Of a stretch of DNA of 64,000 nucleotides, positions 8,394 through 17,373 are shown one piece after another. The notes beneath the pieces were generated by a model. That model saw nothing but the letters and a program-made list of their open reading frames with translations, did no database searches and was not told the origin of the DNA. How positions within the stretch are numbered: the stretch's first letter is position 1; every line of letters starts with the position of its first letter. The DNA comes from Floridanema aerugineum (GTDB lineage Bacteria; Cyanobacteriota; Cyanobacteriia; Cyanobacteriales; Aerosakkonemataceae): assembly GCF_041929345.1 (NCBI RefSeq), contig NZ_JBHFNQ010000210.1:90621-154620 (forward strand), read 5' to 3'. Position numbers and translations under genes: made by a program.

Positions 8394-11045
8394 CTATTTT
8401 GTTGTCATTTCGTGAACCCCGTCCCATTCTTTGGCGGGAGGTTGACTAAGATATTTTCTAGCTCTTTCGAGATGTATGTTTAGTGCTGGGTCATTAGGTA
8501 GAAATTTTTGCGCTATTTCAAATTGGGTAATTGCTTGAGAAAATTTCCGCGAAAGAAATGCTTCTCTACCTAAGTTGTAATAGTGTAAGAATTGTTGGGT
8601 TTCTTGATCTAGAGGTTGAGAGCGATCGCTAATTAATCGGTAAATTTTCACTGCTTCTTGTTTGCCTTTGACACGAATTTTATCTAACTCCTGTACCCAT
8701 ATATGTTGGTGACATAAGTTATAAGTAAACTCGCTTAAAATGATATCGCATCTATACTCTTTAGTCACGCCTTCTAAGCGAGAACTTAAATTAACTCCAT
8801 CACCAATCACTGTATAATCCATGCGTTTATGCGAGCCAATATTTCCCGAAACTACTTCTCCCGAACTAATGCCAATACCGATAGCTATTATTGGCTGATT
8901 TTTGGCGCGACGTTGCTGATTAAATTTGGCTAGACGCTGACGCATATCTAAGGCTGTTTTCACTGCTTTCCAGGCATGATCTTGTAATGATAATGGCGCA
9001 CCAAATACAGCCATTAAAGCATCGCCAATAAATTTATCGAGAGTGCCTTCATGGTCAAATACTGCTTCTACCATTGTTTCAAAATACTGATTGAGCAGTG
9101 ATACTACTTCCCCTGCACCTAAGTTTTCTGTAATTGTGGTGTAGCCGCGAATATCAGAAAATAAAATTGTAACTTCTTTTCTTTCTCCAATCATTAAAGT
9201 ATCTTCTGCTTGCGCCATAACTCGTTCTGCGACTCCGGGAGTCATGTAACGATACATGGCATTTTTCATTCTTTTTTGTTGGGAAATATCTTCTAAAACT
9301 ACTAAACCGCCTCGCACCGCTCCTTCGGGATTTGTCAGTGGTTTAACTGAGAGATTGACACTCCGTTCGATGTTTTTTATTTGATCTTTGTGAATCAGAT
9401 AAGGAATTTCTTCTTCAGGAGTTTCCTTGATATTTTCTGGAGCGGGTTTTGGTTGATTCCAAGTAATATAATAGTCGGGGTTGGTGCGATCTGGAATTGC
9501 TAAAATACATTTGCATCCGGTTATTTCATGACCATTTTGGTTAGCAATTTCTGACCAATTAATTTGCTCTTTTTCTCTAGAACAGCTTGAGTGGACATAT
9601 AAACCTACAGTCAGACTTTGTTCGGGAACATAGTGATTTGCACCTGTTTTCAAACTATCTTCTAAGCGCATTTGTAAGTTTTCAATTGGTACTACTTCCC
9701 AGACTAAACGACCCATTAATTTTTGTTCCCAATTAGATTTATGAATTCTGTCGTTTGTCTGTTTTACTGGGCAACCCAACAATTCTAAAGCTGCATCATT
9801 AATAGTAACAATTCTACCTTCCATATCTGTAGAAATTACTGCATCGGATAGACTTTGCAGAATATCTTTTTGATATTGTTTTTCTATTAATACGCTTTCA
9901 AAGAGTTTGGCATTTTCTAAAGCGATTCCGGCTTGAATATTAAATGCTCGCATAAACTCTTCATCAGAAGAAGTAAAGCTACCTTGATGTTTATTAATTA
10001 GTTGAGTTACACCGATTAAACTACCTGCTGAATTATAAACTGGTAAACAGAGAATATTTCGTGTTCGGTATCCTGTACGCTGGTCGGTAGTGGGGTCAAA
10101 GCGGGGGTCTTTGTAAGCGTCTGGAATGTTTAAAGGTTGACCTGTAGAAGCGACATAGCCAGCGATTCCCCGATTAGCGGGGATGCGAATTTCAAACATT
10201 GTTATACCGTCGGCGGTGGCTACTTTTGTCCAAAGTTCGTTAGTTTCTCTAAATAATAAAAATAGTGTACTGCGATCGGCCTGCATTAAAATACGGGCTT
10301 GTTCCATTACCGATTTTAAAGTGGTTTCCAGGTCGAGACTTTGACCTAAAATTTGGGTAGCTTTCAGTAAAGCATTAGCACCACGTTGATTTCGTCCCGC
10401 TTGATAAAACAATTGACAACTTTCCAAAATTACGCCGATATCATCGACAAATCTCTGGAATTCCTGCTCATCTTCTTCATTAAAAGGTTGGTCGCCAGCT
10501 TTATTAGTTAGCTGAATTACAGCTACAATATGCCCTTTACTACTTTTTACGGGCATACAAAGAATATCACGGGTATGATAACCAAGTTGTTTATCCAAGT
10601 CAGGATTAAACAAGGGATGATTGTAGGCATCCGGGACAATCAAAGATTTTTCCGTGTTAGCTACATGACCTGGAATACCTGCATTTAGGGGGAGGCGAAC
10701 TTCTAAAGGTCTGTCGCTGTTTGCTTGGCGTATTTTTGACCACAGATAGCCTTTAGCGTTATCAACCAAGTAGATGGTACTCAGTTCTGCTTGCAGGACT
10801 TGACCCATTTTTAGGGTTATAACTTCTAAAATATCTTCCAGCATGGTTTCTAGAGCTTCATTGTTAATTAGTTCAATGGCTCTGAGGAATTGCTGGAATT
10901 CGGCGGTGATGAAGTCGAGAAGACAAATAAATTCCTTGACGGATATGTTTCTGACTCGCTCAAGCAGGGCTTTAACTCGGTGCTGCTGAGTTAGCTGGGT
11001 TAACGTGGTTAAGACGCTACCAGTATTGGGGAATGTCATACTCAT
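8394..11045 (-). CDS. GAF-GAF-PAS adenylate cyclase (CyaB1/CyaB2 type)
   Basis: This is a class III nucleotide cyclase with two N-terminal GAF domains (about 65-215 and 235-385), a PAS-like region (about 395-600), the catalytic domain (about 640-800) and a short TPR-like C-terminus. The layout matches Anabaena CyaB1/CyaB2. Both GAFs keep the NK...F...DE signature (NKAGDQPFNEEDE and NKHQGSFTSSDE), which marks cyclic-nucleotide-binding GAF domains. The catalytic domain shows both metal Asp residues (LFSDIRGYT and FIGDALMAVFG), the adenine-selecting Lys and Asp (LDKFIGD and YTVIGDGVNLSSRLE) and the transition-state Asn and Arg of the latter motif. I therefore infer an active adenylate cyclase with cAMP feedback through the GAF domains. 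Confidence 0.93.
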   Translation of the reverse strand: MSMTFPNTGSVLTTLTQLTQQHRVKALLERVRNISVKEFICLLDFITAEFQQFLRAIELINNEALETMLEDILEVITLKMGQVLQAELSTIYLVDNAKGYLWSKIRQANSDRPLEVRLPLNAGIPGHVANTEKSLIVPDAYNHPLFNPDLDKQLGYHTRDILCMPVKSSKGHIVAVIQLTNKAGDQPFNEEDEQEFQRFVDDIGVILESCQLFYQAGRNQRGANALLKATQILGQSLDLETTLKSVMEQARILMQADRSTLFLLFRETNELWTKVATADGITMFEIRIPANRGIAGYVASTGQPLNIPDAYKDPRFDPTTDQRTGYRTRNILCLPVYNSAGSLIGVTQLINKHQGSFTSSDEEFMRAFNIQAGIALENAKLFESVLIEKQYQKDILQSLSDAVISTDMEGRIVTINDAALELLGCPVKQTNDRIHKSNWEQKLMGRLVWEVVPIENLQMRLEDSLKTGANHYVPEQSLTVGLYVHSSCSREKEQINWSEIANQNGHEITGCKCILAIPDRTNPDYYITWNQPKPAPENIKETPEEEIPYLIHKDQIKNIERSVNLSVKPLTNPEGAVRGGLVVLEDISQQKRMKNAMYRYMTPGVAERVMAQAEDTLMIGERKEVTILFSDIRGYTTITENLGAGEVVSLLNQYFETMVEAVFDHEGTLDKFIGDALMAVFGAPLSLQDHAWKAVKTALDMRQRLAKFNQQRRAKNQPIIAIGIGISSGEVVSGNIGSHKRMDYTVIGDGVNLSSRLEGVTKEYRCDIILSEFTYNLCHQHIWVQELDKIRVKGKQEAVKIYRLISDRSQPLDQETQQFLHYYNLGREAFLSRKFSQAITQFEIAQKFLPNDPALNIHLERARKYLSQPPAKEWDGVHEMTTK

Positions 11046-11555
11046 GAGGTTTTACAGGGTGAAGCTTCTATTTTGGGAAGCTCTTTTCCATCTAATGGAA
11101 TATGGAAATGACAGGTCATGGAACGCAGAGGGTCTGAAGGGGTAAAAGTCGAATTTGTGGGCTTTTTCCCAATGATTTTTGGCTCTGCTACTCTCCCATG
11201 CTATTTTTTTACCCTGACCCCTAGCCAAGCTGACCTACTTCGACAAGAAAGTAGATGACCTACTACGAATGTATCTGCATTGATCGGTGAGTTACAAGTG
11301 TTTTAATCACAAGTTAAGTAGATATTGGGAAAGCTAAATAAATGGCTGTTGTTAAGCAAGCTGGACAAGTTGGGAGTAAAGGGAACAGGGAACTTTTAAC
11401 AGGCAACAGTTTTGAGTGGTCAAGGCAATTTAACTGAAAACTCATAACTCGATGCTCAAAACTAATTCTGTTAGCTTGTCCGGGCTTGGCTGGTTAGCCA
11501 AATAAATTTAGCTTCTTCATAGAGTATGACAAATTCCAGAGGGTAGAAGGCAGAA
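11046..11555. other. Intergenic region between sqdX and the cyclase
   Basis: No gene or RNA is recognised in these 510 bp. It contains the cyclase leader near 11046-11110 and a few degenerate repeat units (AACAGGGAAC, TTTTGAGTGG) around 11380-11430. Confidence 0.5.
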
Positions 11556-12686
11556 TTAGGCGGCTTTGGGCAAGGTGGAGAAGGCTACGTTTTGATAGTA
11601 GCGCTGTAGTTGTCTAGTAGCGGCTGCCCAGCCCCATTTTTCGGCTTCTTTGCGAGCGTTGTGGCGGAGGGTTTCTCGTTCTTCTTGATGGGCTAGTAGG
11701 CGAATGGTGGCGTTGATAGCGCCTTGTTCGTCTGTTGGGTCGAATAGGTAGCCGTTTTCGCCGTCGGTGACGATATCGGGGATGCCACCGGAACGGGCGG
11801 CGACTACGGGACAGCCTGCTGCCATTGCTTCGAGGAGGACTAGTCCGAGTGTTTCGGTGCGAGAGGGGAAGATGAAGGCATCGGCACAGGCGTACGCGGA
11901 GGCGAGTTCTTTGCCTCGGAGGTAGCCGACGAAGTTGGTATTTGTTCCGGCGAAGTGTTTTTGGAGGGCTTCGCGGTTGGGCCCATCTCCGACTAGGGCG
12001 AGGCGTGCGTTGGGAATTGCTTCTAGGATTGGTTTGATGCGTTCGATTTCTTTTTCTGCGCCTAAGCGTCCGATGTAGAGGAGGAGGGGGCTGCTCTGGT
12101 GTCCTTGACTGAGGCGCGATCGCATTTCCTCACTAGCTGTGTCAGGATGAAATAATTCGGTGTCTACTCCTCTTTGCCATAAGTCTACTCTTTCAATGCC
12201 GTGATTTCTTAATTCTTGTACCATTGCGGTGGAGGTACAAAGGTTTAATTCGGCTTGGTTATGGGCGGATTTTAATAGTTCCCACAATACTCCTTCTAAC
12301 ATTCCTAATCCGTAATGTTGTAGGTATTGGGGGAGGTGGGTGTGATAGGAGGCGACGATGGGAATTTTTAAGGTTTTGCCATAAAATATTCCGCCTAATC
12401 CTAAGACTGCGGGGTTAACTACGTGAATAATATCTGGTTGAAATTCTTCTAAGGCTTTGCCGATCGCAGGTCGGGGAAATGCTAATTTTAATTCTGGGTA
12501 CATGGGTAAAGGTACGCCAGAAACTCCGTAAATTTTGGCTCCTTTATATTCAGTGATGCCGTAATCTGGGGAGAAAATTAATACTTGATCTCCGCTACGT
12601 TGCAGATGCTCAACTGTGTGGCAAAGACGGGTAACGATGCCATCAATTTTTGGCAAAAATGTTTCTGTAAATAGGGCAATTCGCAT
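11556..12686 (-). CDS. sqdX: UDP-sulfoquinovose:diacylglycerol sulfoquinovosyltransferase
   Basis: SqdX is a GT4 glycosyltransferase that moves sulfoquinovose onto diacylglycerol to form the thylakoid lipid SQDG. The 376-residue product starts with MRIALFTETFLPKIDGIVTR, the characteristic SqdX/SQD2 N-terminus. It has a GRLGAEKEIE nucleotide-sugar loop and the GT4 motif PSRTETLGLVLLEAMAAGCP with its EX7E glutamates. sqdB lies 0.5 kb upstream on the same strand, which strongly supports the assignment over a generic glycosyltransferase. Confidence 0.93.
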   Translation of the reverse strand: MRIALFTETFLPKIDGIVTRLCHTVEHLQRSGDQVLIFSPDYGITEYKGAKIYGVSGVPLPMYPELKLAFPRPAIGKALEEFQPDIIHVVNPAVLGLGGIFYGKTLKIPIVASYHTHLPQYLQHYGLGMLEGVLWELLKSAHNQAELNLCTSTAMVQELRNHGIERVDLWQRGVDTELFHPDTASEEMRSRLSQGHQSSPLLLYIGRLGAEKEIERIKPILEAIPNARLALVGDGPNREALQKHFAGTNTNFVGYLRGKELASAYACADAFIFPSRTETLGLVLLEAMAAGCPVVAARSGGIPDIVTDGENGYLFDPTDEQGAINATIRLLAHQEERETLRHNARKEAEKWGWAAATRQLQRYYQNVAFSTLPKAA

Positions 12687-12710
12687 AACTAGTCATCGAT
12701 CATTTAACAA

Positions 12711-13004
12711 TTAATTTCTTGGGTTTTGCAGGCAGATACCATGAATACCGATTCCAGCCATTATCCCTCCCAATAAAACTCCTACTCCTTCAGCAAAACA
12801 ATTAATCCGATGCCTATTTTCTGCTGCTTGAGCTATCGACAATTCGTTAATTGTTGTTGTTTTAAGTTTGGCAATTTTGGCGTAATTTCTGTAGCTACTA
12901 TCTAAAACTGCCCATTCTGGGAATAGGTAGTAAAGACTGATCCCAGCTGTAGCAACACCTGGCATAACTACGGTGAGCAATAATATCACTATTCTTCGGT
13001 TCAT
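12711..13004 (-). CDS. Small membrane protein between sqdB and sqdX
   Basis: I do not recognise this 97-residue protein. It has an N-terminal hydrophobic segment (IVILLLTVVMPGVATAGISL) that could be a signal anchor, a polar middle, and a second glycine-rich hydrophobic segment (GVGVLLGGIMAGIGIHGICL). It lies between sqdB and sqdX on the same strand, 24 bp before sqdX, and is probably co-transcribed. A role in sulfolipid synthesis is only suggested by position. Confidence 0.7.
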   Translation of the reverse strand: MNRRIVILLLTVVMPGVATAGISLYYLFPEWAVLDSSYRNYAKIAKLKTTTINELSIAQAAENRHRINCFAEGVGVLLGGIMAGIGIHGICLQNPRN

Positions 13005-13166
13005 ACTTGCTTAATTAGGGGATTTTGGCAATTCATTTTTCCGCCTAGTTTGGGTTAACAATTTTTCGTTCCTCCCTAACTCTATTGAAAAAAGAGTAGG
13101 GAGGAAGACAATGAATTCACATCCTGAAAACTTGCTTTTTTCACAGGCTTTGATGTGCCAAAAAAC

Positions 13167-14318
13167 CTACCGTCGCCAAGTAACTTTTGGTAAGATTTGG
13201 TTTTTATCGACTCGCTGTTGATACTTAATGGCGAAGTTTAACAGTGAATCAATTAAGGCATCGGAGAGGAAGTGAGGTTGTAAACCTAAATCAAGTAGGT
13301 TGGTGTTTTTAGCGTTGAAGTAATGTTCTTCTTTTTCGATGCGGGGGTTTTCCAGGTTATTGATTTCTACATTTAATCCTAATGCTGTACCAGCTTTTTT
13401 CACCATTAAAGCTAGTTCGGCGACGTTAAATTGTTCGGTGAATTGGTTAAAGACACGGAACTCGCCCGGAGCAGCTGGATTTGCGATCGCCAATTCCACA
13501 CATCTTACTGTATCTCGAATATCTAAAAATCCCCTGGTTTGACCACCTTTGCCGTAAACTGTAATCGGGTGATTGATTGCTGCTTGAATACAAAAACGGT
13601 TGAGGGCGGTGCCAAAAATGCCGTCGTAGTCTAGGCGGTTAATTAGCAGTTCGTCCATGCCAGTTTCTTCTGTCAGCACGCCGTAAACGACTCCCTGATT
13701 TAAGTCTGTGGCACGTAAACCCCAAATCCGACAGGCGAAATGAATGTTGTGACTATCATGCACTTTGGAGAGGTGATACATTGACCCAGGCTGCTTAGGA
13801 TACGGCAGGGTATCTTTGCGTCCGTTATGCTCGATCGTGATGTAACCTTCCTCAATGTCAATATTGGGTGTACCATATTCACCCATTGTTCCTAATTTCA
13901 CCAAATGACAATCAGGGAAATCTTCCTTCATGGCGTAAAGGATGTTCAGCGTTCCCGTGACGTTGTTGACTTGGGTGAGAACAGCGTGTTCGCGATCGAT
14001 CATGGAAAATGGTGCGGAACGCTGTTCGCCAAAGTGGACGATCGCATCTGGTTGAAATTTGTGCAGCGCTACCTTGAGAAAATCATAGTTGGTAATATCA
14101 CCAATGAATAATTCTATGGTTTTCCCTGTAATATCTTGCCAACGCTGGAGGCGTTGCTGAATGGGTGCGATCGGGGTTAAGGTTTCTACACATAGTTCTA
14201 AATCCCAGTGTCGCCTCACTAAGCTATCTAGAATGCCAACTTCATGACCTCTGTTGGAAAGATAAAGTGCTGTCGCCCAACCACAGTAACCGTCGCCACC
14301 AATAACCAGAACTCTCAT
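13167..14318 (-). CDS. sqdB: UDP-sulfoquinovose synthase
   Basis: SqdB converts UDP-glucose and sulfite to UDP-sulfoquinovose, the head-group donor for SqdX. It is an extended short-chain dehydrogenase. The NAD-binding loop is VIGGDGYCGWATALYLSNRG. The catalytic residues are in LGTMGEYG (Thr) and YHLSKVHD (Tyr-x3-Lys). The frame is open from 14348, but the ATG at 14318 (MRVLVIGGDGYCGW) fits the family start. The resulting 383 residues are of normal length. Confidence 0.95.
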   Translation of the reverse strand: MRVLVIGGDGYCGWATALYLSNRGHEVGILDSLVRRHWDLELCVETLTPIAPIQQRLQRWQDITGKTIELFIGDITNYDFLKVALHKFQPDAIVHFGEQRSAPFSMIDREHAVLTQVNNVTGTLNILYAMKEDFPDCHLVKLGTMGEYGTPNIDIEEGYITIEHNGRKDTLPYPKQPGSMYHLSKVHDSHNIHFACRIWGLRATDLNQGVVYGVLTEETGMDELLINRLDYDGIFGTALNRFCIQAAINHPITVYGKGGQTRGFLDIRDTVRCVELAIANPAAPGEFRVFNQFTEQFNVAELALMVKKAGTALGLNVEINNLENPRIEKEEHYFNAKNTNLLDLGLQPHFLSDALIDSLLNFAIKYQQRVDKNQILPKVTWRR

Positions 14319-14461
14319 CTTGATCTTGTTTATCCTGCTTGCTGACACTCGCTAAATGTACCAGGTTTGTGTACCCTTTAAACCACCAAAGTGAATATTC
14401 TGATCGAATTAAACTAGAGGAGTAGAGGAGCAGAGATAATTTGAGAATTGGGATAATTTTT

Positions 14462-15052
14462 TTAAACTTTCACTTCCTCCGCGAAACTTGCCCAACGCAC
14501 GAAGTAAAATGGGCCGGCGAGGGAACCCCAGATGTGTTCGTCGGTTTGGGGGTCACGTCCGCGATCGAGACTGATAAACTTTTCTTGGTCAATCTCAAAT
14601 TCGCTATCTAAGTAAGTGGTGCGACCTTTACGAACGACAATGCAACCTTTACCTGGTTCCACTTTGCCTTTAAAACTGCTGCCAGTCCACTCTACAATCA
14701 TGTTGCAGCCTGGTAATTTCTCTAAATTGTCAATTTTGAGGTTTTCTAGTCGTTTCACGTCACGGGAAGCGCCGTAAAATTCTGTTTCTGACTTGAGGGT
14801 GTAGTTTTCAATTTCGATGCGATCGTCTTTAGGAACTAATTTCAACACTCGCACGCGGTAAGGGTCGTTCAGCGCGTAATCATAAGCTTGTTCGACAAAG
14901 AAACTGACCCCTGATAGCAGATCTAAGGGTAATGGACGCATACAAACGCGAATATGGGCGTAAAATGGCGGATTTTCAAATGCTTGCTCTTGATTACTAA
15001 AGTCAGCTGCCATCCAGCGAGCTAAGGTGGTAATGTCGGTAGAATGGGTCAT
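14462..15052 (-). CDS. cpcT: Chromophore lyase CpcT/CpeT
   Basis: CpcT attaches phycocyanobilin to Cys-153/155 of the phycocyanin beta subunit. The 196-residue product begins with LARWMAADFSNQEQAFENPPFYAHIRVCMRP (shown in part as LARWMAADFSNQEQAF), typical of CpcT. It contains the conserved FFVEQAYDYALNDPYRVRVL block and, near the end, LDRGRDPQTDEHIWGSLAGP. Its presence implies a phycobilisome-containing cyanobacterium. It lies 144 bp upstream of sqdB on the same strand. A CpeT-type role on phycoerythrin cannot be excluded. Confidence 0.92.
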   Translation of the reverse strand: MTHSTDITTLARWMAADFSNQEQAFENPPFYAHIRVCMRPLPLDLLSGVSFFVEQAYDYALNDPYRVRVLKLVPKDDRIEIENYTLKSETEFYGASRDVKRLENLKIDNLEKLPGCNMIVEWTGSSFKGKVEPGKGCIVVRKGRTTYLDSEFEIDQEKFISLDRGRDPQTDEHIWGSLAGPFYFVRWASFAEEVKV

Positions 15053-15455
15053 TGATAGTTAAACAGTATTCACATAGTCCCAACTATTTTAAAGCAGAAG
15101 GCTTTTCTGTTCTGATTGCCATTCGGTATAGATTCTGCAAAATTTGCATCTCAAGGATTTCTTTGCCAGCTGCTTTCACTTGAGGGACATTGATAAGTTG
15201 TAGCCCGATCGGTCTTTAGAAAGATTTAATTTTTAAATCTATACAGAGTCAAATTGCTCGATTCATCCGTTGAGGTTATTTATTGTTCGATTAAATATAG
15301 GTAAATATTATTTTTTTGGATGTAAATTGTAGATTCTGACTGTTTACCCCTATACAAAATAATTCTAATCATCAAAAATACCAATGATTAGTTTTGAACC
15401 TATAGAGCATTAGCAATGTAAATTAGTACTCAATACTTGTGGGACTGTCTTAGTT
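15053..15455. other. Divergent cpcT-bicA intergenic region
   Basis: This 403-bp region separates divergent genes and so should hold both promoters. It is AT-rich. The most notable structure is the inverted repeat CTAATCAT-N11-ATGATTAG at 15365-15391. Confidence 0.6.
15365..15391. promoter_or_regulatory. Inverted repeat upstream of bicA, possible operator
   Basis: CTAATCAT and ATGATTAG form perfect 8-bp arms with an 11-bp spacer, ending 64 bp upstream of the bicA start. Position and symmetry suit a LysR-type carbon-regulator site, which is an inference. Confidence 0.35.
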
Positions 15456-17210
15456 ATGCAACTAGCGAATCGGGTAACATTTAATCACCTGCGGGGTGAT
15501 TTGTTCGGTGGAATCACGGCGGCGATCGTAGCCTTACCAATGGCTCTAGCATTCGGTGTTTCTTCGGGTGCGGGTGCGATCGCAGGTCTTTACGGTGCGG
15601 CTATTCTGGGTTTCTTTGCCGCGCTATTTGGTGGAACTCCCACCCTAATTTCTGGCCCTACTGGGCCGATGACCGTTGTCATGACAGCCATTGTTACCAG
15701 TATGACTGCGAAAAACCCAGAGAACGGGTTGGCAATGGCTTTTACAGTAGTCATGTTGGCAGGTATATTTCAAATCCTGTTCGGCATCCTGAAATTAGGT
15801 AAATTCATCACCTTGATGCCTTACACCGTAATCTCTGGATTCATGTCCGGGATTGGTGTAATCATGATCATTTTGCAGATCGGGCCATTTTTTGGACAAG
15901 CCAATCCAAAAGGTGGAATCATACCAGTCTTCACTTCTATTCCGACATTTATCTCAAATCTCGATCCAGCCGAAACTGCGTTAGCAACTTTAACATTAGC
16001 CCTTTTATTTCTAACTCCCAAAAAAATCCGTCGTTTAGTACCACCGCAACTATTAGCATTAGTCATTGGTACTTTAATTGCAGCCTTCTTTCTCAAAGGT
16101 TCTGACCTCAGACTCATTGGTGAAATTCCAATGGGTTTACCCAAACTACAATTACCAGTATTCACCTTTGATCAGATGACCATCATGTTAGTTGATGGTG
16201 TAATGCTGGGGATGTTGGGCTGTATTGACTCTCTATTAACTTCGGTAATTGCTGATAGTATCACTCGCACTCAACACGACTCTGATAAAGAATTAGTCGG
16301 ACAAGGAATTGGCAATTTACTATCGGGACTTTTCGGCGGTCTTCCTGGCGCTGGCGCAACAATGGGAACAGTTGTTAACATCCAAGCGGGTGGCACAACA
16401 GTTCTTTCCGGGATGCTTCATGCCGTAGTTTTATTTATTATCGTTCTTGGTGCTGGTGGATTAACTCAGTTTATTCCTCAAGCTGTATTAGCAGGTATTC
16501 TGGTCAAAGTTGGGATTGATATTGTTGACTGGAATTTCTTAAAACGCGCCCATAAGCTGTCTTGGAAAGCAGCAGCAATTATGTATGGCGTGTTGCTACT
16601 GACTGTATTTGTTGACTTGATTGTTGCTGTAGGTGTTGGGGTTTTTGTTGCCAATATTCTGACCATTCAACGTTTGTCAGATATCCAATCTGAGGAAGTA
16701 AAAGCAATTACTCATGCTGATGATGAAACACCTCTCAGCCAAGAAGAAAAACTCTTGTTCAAAGAAGCTGGTGGAAAGATTCTGCTGTTACACTTAGGTG
16801 GGCCAATGAGCTTCGGTGCTGCTAAAGCGATTTCGCAACGCCAAGCAATCATGGAAGATTATAAAGTCGTGATTTTGGATGTTAGCGATGTGCCAATGTT
16901 GGGTGTTACTGCTGCTTTGGCACTGGAAAGTTTGATTGCAGAAGCTAATCAAAAACACCTGGAAGTTTTCCTTGTTGGTGGTACAGAAAAGGTCAAAGCT
17001 AGATTAGAACGCTTCGGAATTTTAGACCGAGTACCAGCAAATAATTTAGCTGATTCTCGCTTGGAAGCATTGTATCAAGCTGTGGGTTCACTAAAGGGTG
17101 TAGCTGGACAAAGTTACACAAATAATGGTTATTACGCCTCAGAGGAAGATGTTTCTACACCTGACGGTACGCTTGATGTCGATGGTACTTTAACCAAGAA
17201 ACCTCTGTAA
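15456..17210 (+). CDS. bicA: SulP-family bicarbonate transporter BicA
   Basis: BicA is a low-affinity, high-flux Na+-dependent bicarbonate importer of the plasma membrane and part of the CO2-concentrating mechanism. The N-terminus (MQLANRVTFNHLRGDLFGG), ALPMALAFGVSSGAGA, FGGTPTLISGPTGPMTVVMTA, GMLGCIDSLLTSVIAD and GLPGAGATMGTVVNIQAGG match BicA closely. About 12-14 hydrophobic spans fill residues 15-410, followed by a cytoplasmic STAS domain (about 430-550, with VVILDVSDVPMLGVTA). The 584-residue length is slightly longer than the well-studied Synechococcus protein because of the acidic C-terminal tail. A sulfate-transporting SulP homologue is the alternative. Confidence 0.92.
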   Translation: MQLANRVTFNHLRGDLFGGITAAIVALPMALAFGVSSGAGAIAGLYGAAILGFFAALFGGTPTLISGPTGPMTVVMTAIVTSMTAKNPENGLAMAFTVVMLAGIFQILFGILKLGKFITLMPYTVISGFMSGIGVIMIILQIGPFFGQANPKGGIIPVFTSIPTFISNLDPAETALATLTLALLFLTPKKIRRLVPPQLLALVIGTLIAAFFLKGSDLRLIGEIPMGLPKLQLPVFTFDQMTIMLVDGVMLGMLGCIDSLLTSVIADSITRTQHDSDKELVGQGIGNLLSGLFGGLPGAGATMGTVVNIQAGGTTVLSGMLHAVVLFIIVLGAGGLTQFIPQAVLAGILVKVGIDIVDWNFLKRAHKLSWKAAAIMYGVLLLTVFVDLIVAVGVGVFVANILTIQRLSDIQSEEVKAITHADDETPLSQEEKLLFKEAGGKILLLHLGGPMSFGAAKAISQRQAIMEDYKVVILDVSDVPMLGVTAALALESLIAEANQKHLEVFLVGGTEKVKARLERFGILDRVPANNLADSRLEALYQAVGSLKGVAGQSYTNNGYYASEEDVSTPDGTLDVDGTLTKKPL

Positions 17211-17237
17211 TCTCTCACTTTAATAATTGTCAAAATG

Positions 17238-17275
17238 GGGCATCGCTTAGTTGTGATTGATGCCCTAATTTTTTT
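17238..17275 (+). terminator. Rho-independent terminator of bicA
   Basis: GGGCATC and GATGCCC form a 7-bp stem with a 14-nt loop, followed by TAATTTTTTTAT. It lies 28 bp after the bicA stop codon. Confidence 0.75.
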
Positions 17276-17307
17276 ATATTTCTGTCTGTTGTGAAGTTTG
17301 TTGTGAG

Positions 17308-17371
17308 GTTTGTTGTGAGGACTTCAGTCCTTATTAGTGGAATTGAAATGACTGAAGTCGCTACTACGAAC
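17308..17371. repeat. Dispersed inverted repeat (GACTTCAGTC / GACTGAAGTC)
   Basis: GTTTGTTGTGAGGACTTCAG and, 20 bp on, GACTGAAGTCGCTACTACGA form imperfect inverted ends. The unit GTTTGTTGTGAG is also duplicated just upstream. It resembles MITE-like repeats common in filamentous cyanobacteria. Confidence 0.6.
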
Positions 17372-17373
17372 TT

